Shown here: positions 6,301 through 6,438 of the stretch, piece after piece
Position numbering within the stretch: the first letter of the stretch is position 1
Layout: every line of letters starts with the position of its first letter
NCBI GenBank assembly: GCA_027322565.1
Contig: DAHVRG010000307.1
Location: 1-6,438, forward strand
Length of the DNA stretch: 6,438 nt
From: Georgenia sp.
GTDB lineage: Bacteria > Actinomycetota > Actinomycetes > Actinomycetales > Actinomycetaceae
Direction: 5' to 3'
Made by a program: the position numbers and the translations under genes
Notes under the pieces: generated by a model
Databases searched by the model: none
The model's input: the letters and a program-made list of their open reading frames with translations, nothing else
What the model was told of the DNA's origin: nothing

Positions 6301-6438
6301 CCCAGACCGAGGACTTCACCGTCGTCGGGATCGGCGACATGAGCGGGGACGTCTTCGGCAACGGGATGCTCCTGTCGGAGCACATCCGCCTCGTCGCGGC
6401 CTTCGACCACCGCCACGTGTTCCTCGACCCCGACCCCG
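3342..6438 (+). CDS. gdh: NAD-specific glutamate dehydrogenase, large type, N-terminal 1032 residues
   Basis: This cytoplasmic enzyme oxidatively deaminates glutamate to 2-oxoglutarate and ammonia using NAD+, linking nitrogen supply to the TCA cycle. The frame is open to the window end, so the gene is cut. Large NAD-GDHs run to about 1600 residues, so roughly the last third is missing. Family blocks, in order from ATG 3342, are DDMRFLVDS at 96-104, FVFIGYREY at 231-239, KANSRSTVHRPLYLDYVGVK at 304-323, SAYSASVSHVPY near 345-356, RGGLRWSDR at 824-832, KNAIIVPTGAKGGFV at 850-864 (the lysine/glycine-rich active-site block shared with other amino-acid dehydrogenases), YDHKAMGITARGAW at 960-973, and VVGIGDMSGDVFGNGM at 994-1009 (start of the nucleotide-binding fold). 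The first part is the regulatory ACT-like region of the family. A strong AGGAG precedes the start; GTG 3339 is an almost equal alternative. In mycobacteria the homologous enzyme is inhibited by the FHA protein GarA; whether that holds here cannot be seen. No frameshift is visible. Confidence 0.96.
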   Translation, partial: MTPDARSERLSAAVATVDHGPAAAAGLRTFLEHYYADLSTEDLLGQRPEDLLGAAVSHRELARRRRPGTALVRVSTPTVESDGWSTGHSVVEIVTDDMRFLVDSVTAELQLRDRPVHLTVHPQLAVRRDDDGELLEVRAADDPDADETSVRESWIQVQIGQESDPQERAALEDRLQEVLADVRAAVSDWSAMTDRATAIAGELTGSAPAGVAVEEAAQGAALLEWLADGEFVFIGYREYRLADRGASDDDDERAVARAVLEPVPGTGLGILREDRPGAPPLRPTELTGRVAQKATEPRLLIITKANSRSTVHRPLYLDYVGVKLFDESGAVTGERRFLGLFASSAYSASVSHVPYVAEKVERVLDASGYARGSHLGRDLLEVLETYPRDELFATDLERLTEIALSVVHLHERPRTRLFLRDDDYARYVSCLVYLPRDRYNTAVRRRMERLLLDAFDGSSVEHSTRVSQSVLAMVHFVVRLPAGAPLPDVALKALERRLVDATRTWEEDLADAARDELGEERGSRLVSLFRDAFPAAYKERFPARVGVADLVQLDGLEQGEARLNLYQPVGGEAGERRLKVYLHEPVSLTAILPIFHHLGVEVTDQRPYELWRTDGTVCRVLDFGLRAAGDEVWTRDPGVRDRFHEALDAVWRGMAESDQLGGLVLRAGLGWRQVSVLRAVGAYLQQSGWPYSRTYTEEALLEHAEIAASLVRLFETRFDPDRFDGGADEERSAAEREVTDLLAEQLDAVTSLDHDRILRAFVDVLRATVRTNHYRDSTDPARPLALKLMPQELALLPEPRPVYEIWVSGPTVAGVHLRFGTVARGGLRWSDRREDFRTEVLGLVKAQTVKNAIIVPTGAKGGFVGKRLPDPASVDRAEWVAAGEAAYRQFVGALLDVTDNRVGGQVVPPPQTVRHDGDDPYLVVAADKGTAAFSDVANEVAREREFWLDDAFASGGSAGYDHKAMGITARGAWESVRRHFREMGRDTQTEDFTVVGIGDMSGDVFGNGMLLSEHIRLVAAFDHRHVFLDPDP

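Noticed and set aside
3957..6416. An 819-codon open frame on the minus strand, antisense to glutamate dehydrogenase.
   Set aside because: Its codons are exactly in register with the sense codons of a firmly identified enzyme. In very GC-rich genes this antisense frame rarely meets stops. The product is low-complexity (repeated Val, Glu, Asp, Gly, Leu) and has no recognisable domain.

Overview
The window is very rich in G+C, with G or C at nearly every third codon position. It has GTG starts, starts that probably lack a leader, and a large-type NAD-specific glutamate dehydrogenase. Together these point to a high-GC actinobacterium (Actinomycetota). The exact genus cannot be read from the sequence; a Micrococcales-like lineage is only a guess.

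Layout. (1) Positions 1-591 hold the 3' end of a plus-strand gene of unknown function that begins before the window. (2) Positions 589-2625 hold a compact three-gene plus-strand operon: a TetR-type repressor, an ABC-transporter ATPase (2-nt gap) and an ABC-2-type permease (4-nt GTGA overlap). A perfect 13-bp palindrome overlies a plausible -10 element just before the repressor start codon, which suggests autoregulation of a small exporter operon and a transcript that starts at the ATG. (3) Positions 2622-3209 hold a minus-strand gene for a small TPR-like protein. It converges on the permease gene so tightly that both stop codons share the palindrome CTAG. (4) Positions 3210-3338 are a divergent control region with a perfect 8+8-bp inverted repeat, an overlapping second imperfect one, and a clear Shine-Dalgarno sequence before the next gene. 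(5) From 3342 to the window end runs the first 1032 codons of a large NAD-glutamate dehydrogenase. Its reading frame stays open to the last base.

How the genes work together. The TetR/ATPase/permease set forms one functional unit: the repressor probably senses a small ligand and releases expression of an exporter whose substrate is unknown. The glutamate dehydrogenase is a central nitrogen/carbon enzyme with its own promoter region. The TPR-like gene is divergent from it and could share control with it, but no functional link is shown. I found no RNA genes, CRISPR arrays, insertion sequences or phage genes. There is no convincing case for a wholly new system. The most worthwhile leads are the operator/leaderless promoter at 589-624, the inverted repeats at 3251-3279, and the unrecognised protein at the left edge.
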